Assembly (NCBI RefSeq): GCF_010548305.1
Contig: NZ_JAAGLV010000009.1
Coordinates: 248,001-312,000 of the forward strand
Direction: 5' to 3'
Origin: Streptomyces sp. SID13031
GTDB taxonomy: Bacteria > Actinomycetota > Actinomycetes > Propionibacteriales > Kribbellaceae
DNA length: 64,000 nucleotides
Below are positions 17,855 to 26,601 of the stretch, piece after piece; position 1 is the first letter of the stretch, and the number at the start of each line of letters is the position of its first letter. A program made the translations under genes and the position numbers. Under the pieces are notes generated by a model. It searched no databases and was not told where the DNA came from. It was given only the letters and a program-made list of their open reading frames with translations.

Positions 17855-18573
17855 CGGGGATTCAGCGCGGGGTGTCGCGGGGTTTGCACGGGCAGATCGT
17901 GGAGGTGATGGCGCAGCGCATCCTGTCGGGGCAGATCCCCCAGGGCGCGACGATCAACGTGCCCGATCTGCAGGCCGACCTCGGCGTCAGCCTGACCGCG
18001 GTCCGCGAGGCGCTCAAGGTGCTGACCGCGAAGGGGCTCGTCGACGCGCGGCAGAAGCGCGGCACGTTCGTCCGGCCGCGCTCGGACTGGAACCTGCTCG
18101 ACGCGGACATGATCCGCTGGCACTTCGACGACGACGTCAGGCCGGAGCTGCTCGAGGAGCTCCACGAAGTCCGCGGCATTGTCGAACCCGCGGCCGCGCG
18201 CCTGGCCGCAGTACGGGCTTCTGACGCGCAGATCGACGTGCTCGACGCGGCGCTCGAAGCGATGTCGTCGGCAACCAATGATCTTGCTGCCGTGGAGGCG
18301 GATCTCGCGTTCCACAAGGCTTTGCTCGCTGCCACCGGCAACGAGTTGCTGACCAAGATGGAGGTCATCATGGAGACCGGCCTGGCCGATCGCGACCGGC
18401 TGGTGCACCGGGTGAAGCCCTCCGATGATCCTGTACCAAGCCACGCGCGCGTGGTTGACGCCGTCCGGGCCCATGACCCCGAGGGGGCCGAGTTGGCGAT
18501 GCGCGAGTTGCTCGCCAAGGCTGCCGAGGACCTGTCCGCGGTGCGGAAGTCGACCGGCCGGGGTGGCAAGTGA
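17851..18573 (+). CDS. FadR/GntR-family regulator (FCD domain), DgoR-like
   Basis: A 240-residue DNA-binding regulator. The winged helix at about 10-75 has GntR motifs (VPDLQADLGVSLTAVREALKVL, LVDARQKRGTFV) and is followed by an all-helical FCD ligand domain with the metal/ligand residues in EVRGIVEPAAARLAA, DLAFHKALLAATGN and a late HARVVDAVRAHD. The arrangement and the neighbour galactonate dehydratase match DgoR, which represses the galactonate operon and is released by galactonate. It probably acts at the palindrome at 16901. Confidence 0.85.
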   Translation: MTGIQRGVSRGLHGQIVEVMAQRILSGQIPQGATINVPDLQADLGVSLTAVREALKVLTAKGLVDARQKRGTFVRPRSDWNLLDADMIRWHFDDDVRPELLEELHEVRGIVEPAAARLAAVRASDAQIDVLDAALEAMSSATNDLAAVEADLAFHKALLAATGNELLTKMEVIMETGLADRDRLVHRVKPSDDPVPSHARVVDAVRAHDPEGAELAMRELLAKAAEDLSAVRKSTGRGGK

Positions 18574-19715
18574 AGATCGAACGGATCGAGACCTTCCTCG
18601 TCGCGCCCCGCTGGCTGTTCTGCCGGATCGAGACCAGTGACGGCGTCGTCGGTTGGGGCGAGCCGGTGGTCGAGGGGCGCGCCGAGGTCGTGCGTACTGC
18701 GGTCGAGGTGTTGTCGGAGTATCTGATCGGCCAGGATCCCCTGCAGATCGAGCGACACTGGCAGATCCTCGCCAAGGGTGGCTTCTATCGCGGCGGGCCG
18801 GTGCTGAGCAGCGCGCTGGCCGGGATCGATCATGCGCTGTGGGATATCGCCGGGAAAGTGTACGGCGCTCCTGTCGCGTCGCTGCTCGGTGGGCGGGTGC
18901 GGGATCGGGCGCGGGTCTATGCGTGGGTCGGTGGCGATGAGCCGGCCGAGATCGCGGATCAGGTTGCGGCGCAGGTCGAGGCCGGGATGACCGCCGTGAA
19001 GATGAACGCCAGCGCGCGGATCCAGCCGTCGCCTTCGCTGGCCGAGATCAACTCGGTGGTCGCGCGGTTGGAGGCTGCTCGTTCAGTACTTGGTGATTCG
19101 CGTGATGTTGCGATTGATCTGCACGGACGGGTCGGGGTTGCTGCGGCCCGGCGGATCTTGCATGCGGTCGAGCCGTTGCATCCCTTGTTCGTCGAGGAAC
19201 CGGTGTTGCCCGAGCACCTGCATCATCTGGCGTCGGTGGTCGAGGCGTCGACAGTTCCTGTAGCACTTGGTGAACGGCTTTATCATCGCTCTGAATTCAT
19301 GCCCGCACTCGAGGCGGGGGTGGCGGTGGTCCAGCCCGATGTATCGCACGCCGGTGGGATCTCGGAGTTGCGGCGGATCGCAGTACTGGCCGAGACGCAT
19401 GGGGCTCTGCTGGCGCCGCACTGTCCGCTGGGGCCGATCTCGTTGGCGGCGAGTCTGCAGGTTTCTTTTGCCACACCTAATTTCTTGATCCAGGAGCAGA
19501 GTCGCGGGATCCACTACAACGTGGACGGCGACCTGACCTCGTACGTGACCGACCCGGCGCCCTTCACCTGGGTCGACGGCCATGCGGAGTGGAATCCGCT
19601 GCCCGGCCTGGGGATCACGGTCGACGAGGCTGCGGTACGGGCGGCAGACAAGAAGGGCCACGCCTGGCGCAACCCGATCTGGACGCACGAGGACGGATCC
19701 TTCGCGGAATGGTGA
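18570..19715 (+). CDS. dgoD: D-galactonate dehydratase
   Basis: A 381-residue enolase-superfamily enzyme converting D-galactonate to 2-keto-3-deoxygalactonate. Colinear with E. coli DgoD along its length: VGWGEPVVEGRAEVV, YLIGQDPLQIERHWQ, GFYRGGPVLSSALAGIDHAL, YAWVGGDEPAEI, the metal-site DLHGRVG and FVEEPVLPE, then LSHAGGI-like VSHAGGISELRRIA, LAPHCPLGPISLAA with the catalytic His, and the closing RNPIWTHEDGSFAEW. ATGA-type overlap (GTGA at 18570) with the regulator gene. Second step of the De Ley-Doudoroff pathway after galactose oxidation. Confidence 0.95.
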   Translation: MKIERIETFLVAPRWLFCRIETSDGVVGWGEPVVEGRAEVVRTAVEVLSEYLIGQDPLQIERHWQILAKGGFYRGGPVLSSALAGIDHALWDIAGKVYGAPVASLLGGRVRDRARVYAWVGGDEPAEIADQVAAQVEAGMTAVKMNASARIQPSPSLAEINSVVARLEAARSVLGDSRDVAIDLHGRVGVAAARRILHAVEPLHPLFVEEPVLPEHLHHLASVVEASTVPVALGERLYHRSEFMPALEAGVAVVQPDVSHAGGISELRRIAVLAETHGALLAPHCPLGPISLAASLQVSFATPNFLIQEQSRGIHYNVDGDLTSYVTDPAPFTWVDGHAEWNPLPGLGITVDEAAVRAADKKGHAWRNPIWTHEDGSFAEW

Positions 19716-20587
19716 CCGAACTCCCCACCAACGAGGTCGTCGTCGACCTGGATGACGGCGGCCGCTGGACGTCTCTCGTCCTCGGCGGCCGCGAGTGGCT
19801 GTGGGCCGGGCCCGGGTTGATCTCGGGGTCACGCGAGGAGCTGTCGACGTACGTCGACGTCGGCGGCCTGGACGAATGCTTCCCGACCGTCCGCGGCGTC
19901 CCCGACCACGGCGGCCTGTGGAACCAGCCATGGGGATCGCTGGACGAAGACGAGGACTGGGACGCCGTGCAATACGGCGACGCAGTCCTGCTCCGCCGCT
20001 TCAACGGCGGCGAACCCCCTGCAGAGCTGGACGAAACGGGCGCTATCTGGGTCGACTATCGCCTGGTCGCTCCGGCCGGCTATCGGTTTGTTTGGGCAGC
20101 GCACGCCCTGCTCGACTGCTCGGCCGGCAGCAAGCTCGACATCCCGGCCGGCACAGAGTCCCGCCTCTATCTCAACAGCACCCGCGCAGCTTCCTTGGCG
20201 ACGGCGGAGCCTCATCGGGCGGCGAAGGAGCCCAGGTCGTGGGTAGCCGGGCAGTGGCCGGCGCCTGGTGGCGTTGATCTGAGCGTCTACGGTCCGACCG
20301 ATGGTTCCGCGGTCGGCGCCGTCTTGATCGACTGCCCGACCACTTCGGTTGTCGACGGCCCGCTGGCGTTGGATTTCAGCTTGAGTTGCCCTGGGCAACC
20401 AGTGTCAACGGCATTGTGGCGCAACCTTGGCGGGTTTCCGGCGGAGGCGCCGTACCGGAGTTTGGGTGTGGAGCCGATGCTGGGCAGGGTTTTCGGGTTG
20501 GCCGAAGCAGGCCCGGGCGACGCCGCCGTAGTACCGGAGTCGGGTGAACTGACCTGGCGGCTCGTGGTGTCCGCCAGGTCAGTCTGA
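19709..20587 (+). CDS. Aldose 1-epimerase-like protein
   Basis: A 292-residue galactose mutarotase-fold protein starting at ATG 19709 (a GTG at 19712 overlaps the dgoD stop and could serve instead). It has the DECFPTV and DHGGLWNQPW block, where the His and aromatic residues form the sugar site in related proteins. It may interconvert anomers of galactose before oxidation, which would suit a beta-specific dehydrogenase. Similarity is to the broad family, and some canonical catalytic residues cannot be placed with certainty. Confidence 0.7.
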   Translation: MVTELPTNEVVVDLDDGGRWTSLVLGGREWLWAGPGLISGSREELSTYVDVGGLDECFPTVRGVPDHGGLWNQPWGSLDEDEDWDAVQYGDAVLLRRFNGGEPPAELDETGAIWVDYRLVAPAGYRFVWAAHALLDCSAGSKLDIPAGTESRLYLNSTRAASLATAEPHRAAKEPRSWVAGQWPAPGGVDLSVYGPTDGSAVGAVLIDCPTTSVVDGPLALDFSLSCPGQPVSTALWRNLGGFPAEAPYRSLGVEPMLGRVFGLAEAGPGDAAVVPESGELTWRLVVSARSV

Positions 20588-20595
20588 TGACCGTG

Positions 20596-22401
20596 CTACC
20601 CGAGCGGCAGATCGAGTACCACGTTCGGGACCGTGGTGACGTTGCTGGTCCGGATGCTGTTCAGCTCGGCCGCCGTGATCGCGCGCTTGTAGAGGCGGAC
20701 CTCGTCGAGCGAACCGTCGAAATGATGCGCCCCGTCGAGGCGCTGACCGACGAACATCTTGAACGGTCTGCCCGGACTGACCGACCCGGCCGGCGACGCG
20801 ACGCTCGCCGCCTGGGCTCCGTCGACCCAGATCGACAACGTTCCCGCATTCCGTTGCAGCGCGACATGATGCCAGACGTTGTCGTTGTAGGCCTTCGTCG
20901 TCTCGACCGCCGCGGTAGCGCCGCCGGTCGTGATCAGACCGCGGATCCGTGCATCAGCCGGTTCAGCCCGCAGCCAGAACTGCGAGAACTCGTTGAGGTT
21001 GTAACCCCAGAAGATCGCCTGCGGCGTCGTCCTGGCTCCGTACTTGATCCAAGCCATAGCAGTAAAGTCCCCCGCCCCGACGGCGAGCGATTCGGCGAAC
21101 GGCAACTGGATCGCGTCATCCGTCCCGTCGAGGTCCCGCGCCTGCCCGAACTTGCCGGCGACAGCGGTCGTACCACCGCGAAGAATGCCGTTGTTTCCCA
21201 ACCCGGACACATCCGGCGTACTCGGACCGGCCGGTCCATCCGGCAACCCGATATCGGTCTCGATGAACCGCGCGAACCTGATCTGATCGCGCGCATCGAC
21301 CGCCCCGGCCTCATACAGCAGACCGATCTCCCCGGTGTCGAGCACCGTCAGATCGGAGTACCCGGACCAGTCGCTGGTGATCCTGGTGCCGTCGGCAACG
21401 GACTGCCAGGTCTTGCCCTCATCGAAGCTCGACCTGACGGTCAGATACCTCCGCCGCTCCGGATCAGCCGGCGACGCGAACAGGATCCGGTTGTACTTCG
21501 CACCTTGATCAGTCGCGCGAAGTCTCAGCAACGACCCTTGGACGGTCGGCGTGGTGAGCCCGGGGATGGTCGCGTACGGAGCGGCGTACGTCTCGCCACC
21601 ATCGTTGCTGACGGCAAACGTCCGGCTGTTCCCGGCGCTGCCGTTGTTGTTCCGGGCTCCCGCATAGATGCCGCCGTCAACCTTCTCGACAACGCTGATC
21701 TCCTGCGGGATGACGCCGTCGTTGCGCAGATCGGTCGCGCCTTTGTGCCACGTGTCGCCACCGTCGTCGCTGTAGACGAGCTGCCCGGCGACCTTGCCAC
21801 CGGCGTCGTAGTTCGTACCAGCCACCAGGCGACCCTTGTGTGCGCCGCGGGTCAGCTGGATGCCGTGCACCGGGCCGGTCGCGTACCAGCCCCAGCTCGG
21901 GTCGTCGATCTGCGCACCGATGTTTTTAGCCTTGGTAAAAGTCTTGCCGTCATCGTCGCTGTACTGAACGTACGGCGTCCGCGGCTTGTTCGTGGTGCCC
22001 GGATCCATCGTCGTGAGCAGCACGATCCGGCCGGTCTCCAGGTCGACGACCGGGGTCGGGTTGCCGCGAGTGGCGACGGCGTTGGGGTCCGCGTCGGTGC
22101 CGGACAGGATGATCTTCTGCGCCGACCAGGTGCGGCCGTCATCCTCGGACCGGCGGATGACGAGGTCGATCTCCTGCGAGTCGGCGCACCAGGTGCGCCT
22201 GGCCTCGGCGAAGGCGAGGAGCGTGCCGAGCTTGGTTCGCACGATGGCGGGGATCCGGTAGCAGCCGTAGCCGGCGCCGCCCTTGTCGAACAGGACGGTC
22301 TGGGTGACGGCGGCCTCAGCGGGCTGGTTCTGCTGGGGCGCGGCCACGAGGCCGGCTGCCAGCAAGGCGAGGGAAATCAGCAACGGACGGAATCTGGGCA
22401 T
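20596..22401 (-). CDS. Secreted exo-alpha-sialidase GH33 with C-terminal LamG domain
   Basis: A 601-residue exported sialidase counted from ATG 22401, after GGAAGGCAGG; longer upstream frame is antisense to the aldolase gene and is rejected. Signal peptide 1-31. The six-bladed propeller shows the YRIPAIVRT arginine motif and Asp boxes SEDDGRTW, SDDDGKTF, SDDGGDTW, SNDGGETY and SFDEGKTW. A laminin-G/concanavalin-like domain occupies about 410-595 (FTAMAWIKYG, WHHVALQRNAGTLSIWVDG). It would free sialic acid from glycans, exposing galactose for neighbouring enzymes. It lies inside, but opposite to, the galactose catabolic genes. Confidence 0.93.
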   Translation of the reverse strand: MPRFRPLLISLALLAAGLVAAPQQNQPAEAAVTQTVLFDKGGAGYGCYRIPAIVRTKLGTLLAFAEARRTWCADSQEIDLVIRRSEDDGRTWSAQKIILSGTDADPNAVATRGNPTPVVDLETGRIVLLTTMDPGTTNKPRTPYVQYSDDDGKTFTKAKNIGAQIDDPSWGWYATGPVHGIQLTRGAHKGRLVAGTNYDAGGKVAGQLVYSDDGGDTWHKGATDLRNDGVIPQEISVVEKVDGGIYAGARNNNGSAGNSRTFAVSNDGGETYAAPYATIPGLTTPTVQGSLLRLRATDQGAKYNRILFASPADPERRRYLTVRSSFDEGKTWQSVADGTRITSDWSGYSDLTVLDTGEIGLLYEAGAVDARDQIRFARFIETDIGLPDGPAGPSTPDVSGLGNNGILRGGTTAVAGKFGQARDLDGTDDAIQLPFAESLAVGAGDFTAMAWIKYGARTTPQAIFWGYNLNEFSQFWLRAEPADARIRGLITTGGATAAVETTKAYNDNVWHHVALQRNAGTLSIWVDGAQAASVASPAGSVSPGRPFKMFVGQRLDGAHHFDGSLDEVRLYKRAITAAELNSIRTSNVTTVPNVVLDLPLG

Positions 22402-22418
22402 GGGTACGTAGACCTGCC

Positions 22419-22464
22419 TTCCGTGAACGGAAAGTAAACAACGGGGCGGTTGCTCACAAAGTAA
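22419..22464. promoter_or_regulatory. Operator-like palindrome and direct repeats between sialidase and aldolase genes
   Basis: The 94-bp divergent gap holds a perfect palindrome TTCCGT-GA-ACGGAA (22419-22432) and two copies of AAAGTAA (22431-22437 and 22458-22464) in an AT-rich setting. The palindrome lies 18 bases upstream of the sialidase start and is likely to affect it. The regulator is unknown; it differs from the TCGTAAATTACGA site at 16901. Confidence 0.4.
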
Positions 22465-22495
22465 GTTTCCCACATAGATGCAAGGGGTGAAGTAA

Positions 22496-23122
22496 GTGGT
22501 GGAGTTGCACGAGGAACTCAGCCGGCGCAAGGTGCTGGCGATCATCCGGGCCGACGGTCCCGACCGGGCCCTGGAGTGCATCCGCACCCTGGTGACCGCG
22601 GGGATCACCATCTTGGAGGTCTCGCTCACGACGCCGGGCGGCGCTGAGGCGATCGCCAAGGCGCGCTCGGAGTTCGACCCATCGGTGCTGATCGGTGCGG
22701 GGACTGTGATCACCGCAGCCCAGGCGGACGAGGTCGCAGCCGCCGGAGCCGGCTTCATCGTCACCCCGGCCATCACCCGAGGCGCCCACCGCAGCATCGA
22801 CCTGGGCCTCCCGCTCCTCTGCGGCGCCCTCACCCCGACCGAGATCATCACCGCCTTGGATCTAGGCGCCCTCGCGGCGAAGGTCTTCCCCGCCAAGCTC
22901 CACGGCCCCGGCTACTTCCGCGAACTCCGCGCCCCGCTCCCCGACGCCCCCCTCATCGCCGTCGGCGGAGTCGACGCCACCACCACCCCGCAGTACCTAC
23001 AAGCCGGCGCCCTCGCAGTAGGCCTCGGCTCCCCCCTCCTCGGCGACGCAGGCACCGGCGGTTCCCAATCTGAACTCGCCACCCGCGCCGCCACCTTCCT
23101 GCAGGCGGTAGTCGATGCCTGA
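22496..23122 (+). CDS. 2-dehydro-3-deoxy-6-phosphogalactonate/gluconate aldolase
   Basis: A 208-residue class I aldolase of the KDPG/KDPGal family. Motifs: VLAIIRADGPDRALE (1-25 region), LEVSLTTPGGAEAI, GAGTVITAAQADEVAAAG, the Schiff-base lysine in AAKVFPAKLHG, and phosphate-site AVGGVDATTTPQYL. It cleaves the phosphorylated 2-keto-3-deoxy acid to pyruvate and glyceraldehyde 3-phosphate, the last step of the pathway begun at 16989. The GTG follows AAGGGGTGAAG. Eight-base overlap with the kinase gene. Gluconate versus galactonate preference cannot be fixed from sequence, but context favours galactonate. Confidence 0.88.
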   Translation: MVELHEELSRRKVLAIIRADGPDRALECIRTLVTAGITILEVSLTTPGGAEAIAKARSEFDPSVLIGAGTVITAAQADEVAAAGAGFIVTPAITRGAHRSIDLGLPLLCGALTPTEIITALDLGALAAKVFPAKLHGPGYFRELRAPLPDAPLIAVGGVDATTTPQYLQAGALAVGLGSPLLGDAGTGGSQSELATRAATFLQAVVDA

Positions 23123-24092
23123 GGTTCTGACCTTCGGCGAGGCGATGGTTTCGCTGCGATCCTCCCGGGCGCTACGTCTGGGCGGCGATGTGCACCTGTC
23201 CGTCGCGGGCTCCGAGAGCAACGTGGCGATCGGGCTGGCGAGGCTCGGGCATGACGTCGCCTGGTTAGGTGCTGTAGGCAACGATGAACCCGGCCGGCTG
23301 ATCCAGCGCACCCTTCGCGCCGAGAACGTCGACACCAGCCATCTGCGCTTCACCGACGATTCGTTCACCGGCTTCATCGCCTTCGACCAGCCGGCCCACG
23401 ACATCACCCGAGTCAGCTACCACCGCCGCGGTTCAGCCGGCTCCACCCTCACCGCCGCGGAATGCGTCGCCGCCGTGGCCCCGTCGGCACGCCCCGAAGA
23501 CGATCCATCCGGTACGCCGTCCAGCGCCGCGCCACGCATCCTCCACGTCACAGGCATCACGCCCGCCTTGTCGGAGACAGCTCGAGGCGCGACGCTGGCC
23601 GCAGTACAGGCTGCTTCTGCTGCTGGGGTACAGGTCTCGCTGGACGTGAACTACCGCGCCCGCCTCTGGACCCGCACCGAAGCAGCCGCCGTACTACGTG
23701 AGCTGCTCCCCCACGTGACCACGGTGTTCGCCTCGGACGACGAGCTCGACATCCTCACCGACGCCACCGACCCGGTCGCCGCCCTACTCTCCACCGGCGC
23801 AACCGAAGTCGTCATCACCGCCGGCAGCAAAGGCGCCTGGACCCACACCTCAACCGGCACCATCCACCAACCAGCCCTCGCCGTCACAGTCGCCGACTCC
23901 ATCGGCGCCGGCGACGCCTTCGTCTCCGGCTACCTCTCCGCCACCCTCGACAACCTCCCAACCGAGTCCCGCCTATCCCGAGCCACTACCACCGGCGCCT
24001 TCTGCGTAGGCGCCCACGGCGACTGGGAATCCCTCCCCACCCGCGAAGACCTAACCCTCCTGACCCACACCCACGGCACAGCCCTCCGCTGA
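23115..24092 (+). CDS. PfkB-family 2-dehydro-3-deoxygluconate/galactonate kinase
   Basis: A 325-residue sugar kinase. N-terminal LTFGEAMVSLRS and GGSESNVAIGLARLG-like (VAGSESNVAIGLARLG) PfkB signatures, then the C-terminal anion-hole/base motif DSIGAGDAF near 264. It would phosphorylate 2-keto-3-deoxygalactonate before aldol cleavage. Overlaps the aldolase gene by eight bases (ATGCCTGA). A Leu TTA codon (23265) sits in an otherwise GC-rich gene. Insert-like acidic/Ser-rich stretch SARPEDDPSGTPSSAAP (about 120-137) is not typical. Confidence 0.88.
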   Translation: MPEVLTFGEAMVSLRSSRALRLGGDVHLSVAGSESNVAIGLARLGHDVAWLGAVGNDEPGRLIQRTLRAENVDTSHLRFTDDSFTGFIAFDQPAHDITRVSYHRRGSAGSTLTAAECVAAVAPSARPEDDPSGTPSSAAPRILHVTGITPALSETARGATLAAVQAASAAGVQVSLDVNYRARLWTRTEAAAVLRELLPHVTTVFASDDELDILTDATDPVAALLSTGATEVVITAGSKGAWTHTSTGTIHQPALAVTVADSIGAGDAFVSGYLSATLDNLPTESRLSRATTTGAFCVGAHGDWESLPTREDLTLLTHTHGTALR

Positions 24093-24310
24093 CTTATCCA
24101 CAGTTCCCGAGAACAACCCCACAGCGACTGCGGTTCTTACTATCGTTGATTGATTCCGACCTACCATCGGGCAGACAGCTGCAACGACCTCTGGCCAGGC
24201 TGGGAGAGCACGGAAGAGCAGGGATTACGGGAAGGTCCGCTCACGACGCGTTGGACAGCCTCATCGGCTGCCGATTCCTCCGCGCGGTCGGGAAAGTGAC
24301 GTGGAGAGCT

Positions 24311-25402
24311 ATGGGTGAGCTACAGGATCAGATTCAGCGTCAGATCGAAAGGCTGGTCGGTACTGGCGCGGAGGCCGGTGTGCAGGTCGCTGTCTATCGA
24401 GACGGCGCGCTGATCGTCGACGCAGTGGCCGGCATGGCGGATCGGGCCACCGGGAGACCACTGACCTCCGGCACGCCGATCTTCAGTTTCTCCACTGGAA
24501 AAAACGTGACGGCCACGCTCGCGCATCTGCTCGTCTCGCGTGGGTTCCTCGAGTACGACAGCCCGATGACGGATCTCTGGCCCGAGTTCGGTGTGCACGG
24601 CAAGAACACGGCGACGCTGCGGCACGTCCTGACCCATACGGTCGGTCTTCCCGCCATGCCGCGCGACATCACGCCGAGCGAGCTTCCGGACTGGTCCAGG
24701 GTGTGCGAGTCGCTGGCTGCCGCCCCGCCGCGCTGGCAGCCCGGTACCGCGATGGGATACCACTCCTACACCTTCGGTTATCTCGTCGGCCAGCTCGCCC
24801 GCCGCGCGACCGGGCGCTCCATGAGCGAGCTGCTGCGCGAATGGATCACCGAGCCGCTCGGTATCGAAGGGCAGCTCTACTTCGCCGCACCGAACGGGTC
24901 GCTGCCGGAGTTGGCGCGCCTGGAAGAACAGGCACCGCGATGGCCTGCCGACCCGGACGACGGAGCTGCGATCCTCGCGCCGTGGGAGAGCCGGCCTAGT
25001 GCCGACTTCGGCAACAACAGCGTCATCCTGTGCGCCGACATACCGTCGGTGTGCATAGCTACCGCACACGGTCTCGCTGCGATGTACAACGCCGTCCTGC
25101 AGGGCAAACTCGTGGACCCTGCCCGGTTGGCGGACCTGTCCGCGCCTGCGTTCGAGGGTGTGGATCAGGTTTTCGGCAATCCGGTGCGGATGGCGCTGGG
25201 CTTTCCGATCGGCAGGATCGGCGCCCCTCCAGACGAGAACTCCGTGGCCTTCGGATGGCCGGGCGGGGGTGGAAGCTACGCCTACGCGGACCCCGCGCGA
25301 GGGGTTGCCTTCGCGCTGACGAAAACCCGGCTCAACCCGAATTTCGACACCGCGCTGTCGGTCACCACGATCCTGGCCGACCGTCTCGCCGAGACCCGCT
25401 GA
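24311..25402 (+). CDS. Serine hydrolase, class C beta-lactamase family
   Basis: A 363-residue protein of the beta-lactamase/esterase EstB fold. ATG at 24311 follows GTGGAGAG; the frame runs 165 bases further up without a good start. The catalytic SxxK is in FSFSTGKNV (Ser and Lys), the second motif is in GYHSYTFGYLVG in place of the usual YxN, and the third strand has WPGGGGSYAYADP. No signal peptide, so an esterase or amidase of small molecules is more likely than a secreted beta-lactamase. No operon partner is certain, though PPOX and VOC genes follow. Confidence 0.85.
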   Translation: MGELQDQIQRQIERLVGTGAEAGVQVAVYRDGALIVDAVAGMADRATGRPLTSGTPIFSFSTGKNVTATLAHLLVSRGFLEYDSPMTDLWPEFGVHGKNTATLRHVLTHTVGLPAMPRDITPSELPDWSRVCESLAAAPPRWQPGTAMGYHSYTFGYLVGQLARRATGRSMSELLREWITEPLGIEGQLYFAAPNGSLPELARLEEQAPRWPADPDDGAAILAPWESRPSADFGNNSVILCADIPSVCIATAHGLAAMYNAVLQGKLVDPARLADLSAPAFEGVDQVFGNPVRMALGFPIGRIGAPPDENSVAFGWPGGGGSYAYADPARGVAFALTKTRLNPNFDTALSVTTILADRLAETR

Positions 25403-25456
25403 GCTGCCCGACGGACGCACCGGGGCGGAATCCGCGACGATCACCAGGAGGAAATC

Positions 25457-25990
25457 ATGACCATTCATCCGGCCGACGACCCGACCGTGCCAGAAACCAG
25501 CGTCGGCCCCTTCTCCTCGCCAGGCGCCGGCCCGACACCGTGGGAGGCGACGGAGTGGGCATTGCGGCGGATCCAGAAATTCCAGCTGTGCACGGTACGC
25601 CGGGACGGCCGGCCCCACGTGACACCGTTGCTGGCGATCTGGGCGCTCGACGCAATGTGGTTCACCACCGGCGAGACCGAGCAGAAAGCCAGGAACCTCA
25701 GCGCCAACCCGTACTGCGCGCTCACCACCGGAACCGCCACCCTGACCGGCACCGACTACGTCATCGAAGGCACTGCGAGCCTCGTCACCGACCAGGACAC
25801 CAGGGAAGCCGTGGCGACCGCGTTCGAGCAAGCCTACGGCTGGCAGCTAACCCGCGAGGACGGAACCTGGCATCAACTGGGCAACGCCGTTCGGACCGGG
25901 AACGCTCAGCTCTACAGGGTTCAGCCCGACAAGGCATTCGCCTTCAGTACCGGCAGCGAGTCGTCCCAGACCCGCTACCGGTGGAGCTGA
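25457..25990 (+). CDS. Pyridoxamine 5'-phosphate oxidase-family protein
   Basis: A 177-residue split-barrel flavoprotein of the PNPOx-like class. The strand FQLCTVRRDGRPHVTPLLAIW (about 40-60, first 20 residues shown are cofactor-barrel typical) and the later ARNLSANPYCALTT segment fit FMN or F420 binding. Probably a small oxidoreductase; substrate unknown. The start ATG has an excellent Shine-Dalgarno, AGGAGGAAATC. The C-terminal sequence shows no other domain. Confidence 0.8.
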   Translation: MTIHPADDPTVPETSVGPFSSPGAGPTPWEATEWALRRIQKFQLCTVRRDGRPHVTPLLAIWALDAMWFTTGETEQKARNLSANPYCALTTGTATLTGTDYVIEGTASLVTDQDTREAVATAFEQAYGWQLTREDGTWHQLGNAVRTGNAQLYRVQPDKAFAFSTGSESSQTRYRWS

Positions 25991-26159
25991 TTGCCTAGGG
26001 CCCCGCTGCCCACCCCCGTCCGCGACACCCGCCGCGCACCGTCTGGAAACACCGCACAGCGCGGCCTCAAGGATCACCCAGTCGGAAGCCCGAGGCGGCA
26101 GGATGGGGACGGCGGCTCGACGCGGCCGCCGCCCTGCTGGATGGAGAGGAAACGAGACA

Positions 26160-26600
26160 GTGACAAGCTACCCGGAACTGATGCACACCGCGCTGGACAC
26201 CACCGACTGTCGCGGGCTCGCCGAGTTCTATCGCGAGTTGCTCGGCCTGCAGTACCGACCCGGTGACGAGCCGCCGGCCGAAAGCGCCGAAGACGACGCC
26301 GACTGGCTCGTGCTCGTCGACAAGGACGGCAGGCGGAAGCTCGCGTTCCAGGAGGTCAGCACGCTCCCCCGCTCGACCTGGCCCGAGCACGACGTGCCGA
26401 TGCAGCTGCATCTCGACTTCGCCGTACCGACGCGGGATGAACTGCAGCGGCACAAGCAACGCGCAGAAGACCTCGGCGCGACCCTGGTGCTCGATCGCTC
26501 CGAGGACGAAGGCGAGCCGCTCTACGTACTCGCGGACCCGGCCGGCCACCCCTTCTGCTTCTGCCTGATCACGCCGAAGGCTTCTATCGGCGTGTGGTGA
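26160..26600 (+). CDS. VOC-family protein (glyoxalase/bleomycin-resistance fold)
   Basis: A 146-residue vicinal-oxygen-chelate protein with two beta-alpha-beta modules: CRGLAEFYRELLGLQY (about 18-33) and the second module ending YVLADPAGHPFCFCL. The metal-ligand His/Glu positions are only partly conserved (HLDF in the middle), so catalytic versus binding function is open. GTG at 26160 follows GGAGAGGAAACGAGAC; an earlier in-frame ATG at 26103 gives an Arg-rich extension and is rejected. Ends one base before the convergent histidine kinase gene. Confidence 0.82.
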   Translation: MTSYPELMHTALDTTDCRGLAEFYRELLGLQYRPGDEPPAESAEDDADWLVLVDKDGRRKLAFQEVSTLPRSTWPEHDVPMQLHLDFAVPTRDELQRHKQRAEDLGATLVLDRSEDEGEPLYVLADPAGHPFCFCLITPKASIGVW

Positions 26601-26601
26601 C

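Noticed and set aside
22402..22896. 165-residue N-terminal extension of the sialidase frame
   Set aside because: It is antisense to the aldolase gene and is followed by a normal signal peptide with a ribosome site at 22401.
24094..24102. TTATCCACA, a perfect DnaA-box sequence after the sugar kinase gene
   Set aside because: It is single, with no cluster of boxes, AT-rich unwinding region or dnaA/dnaN neighbours, so it does not mark a replication origin.
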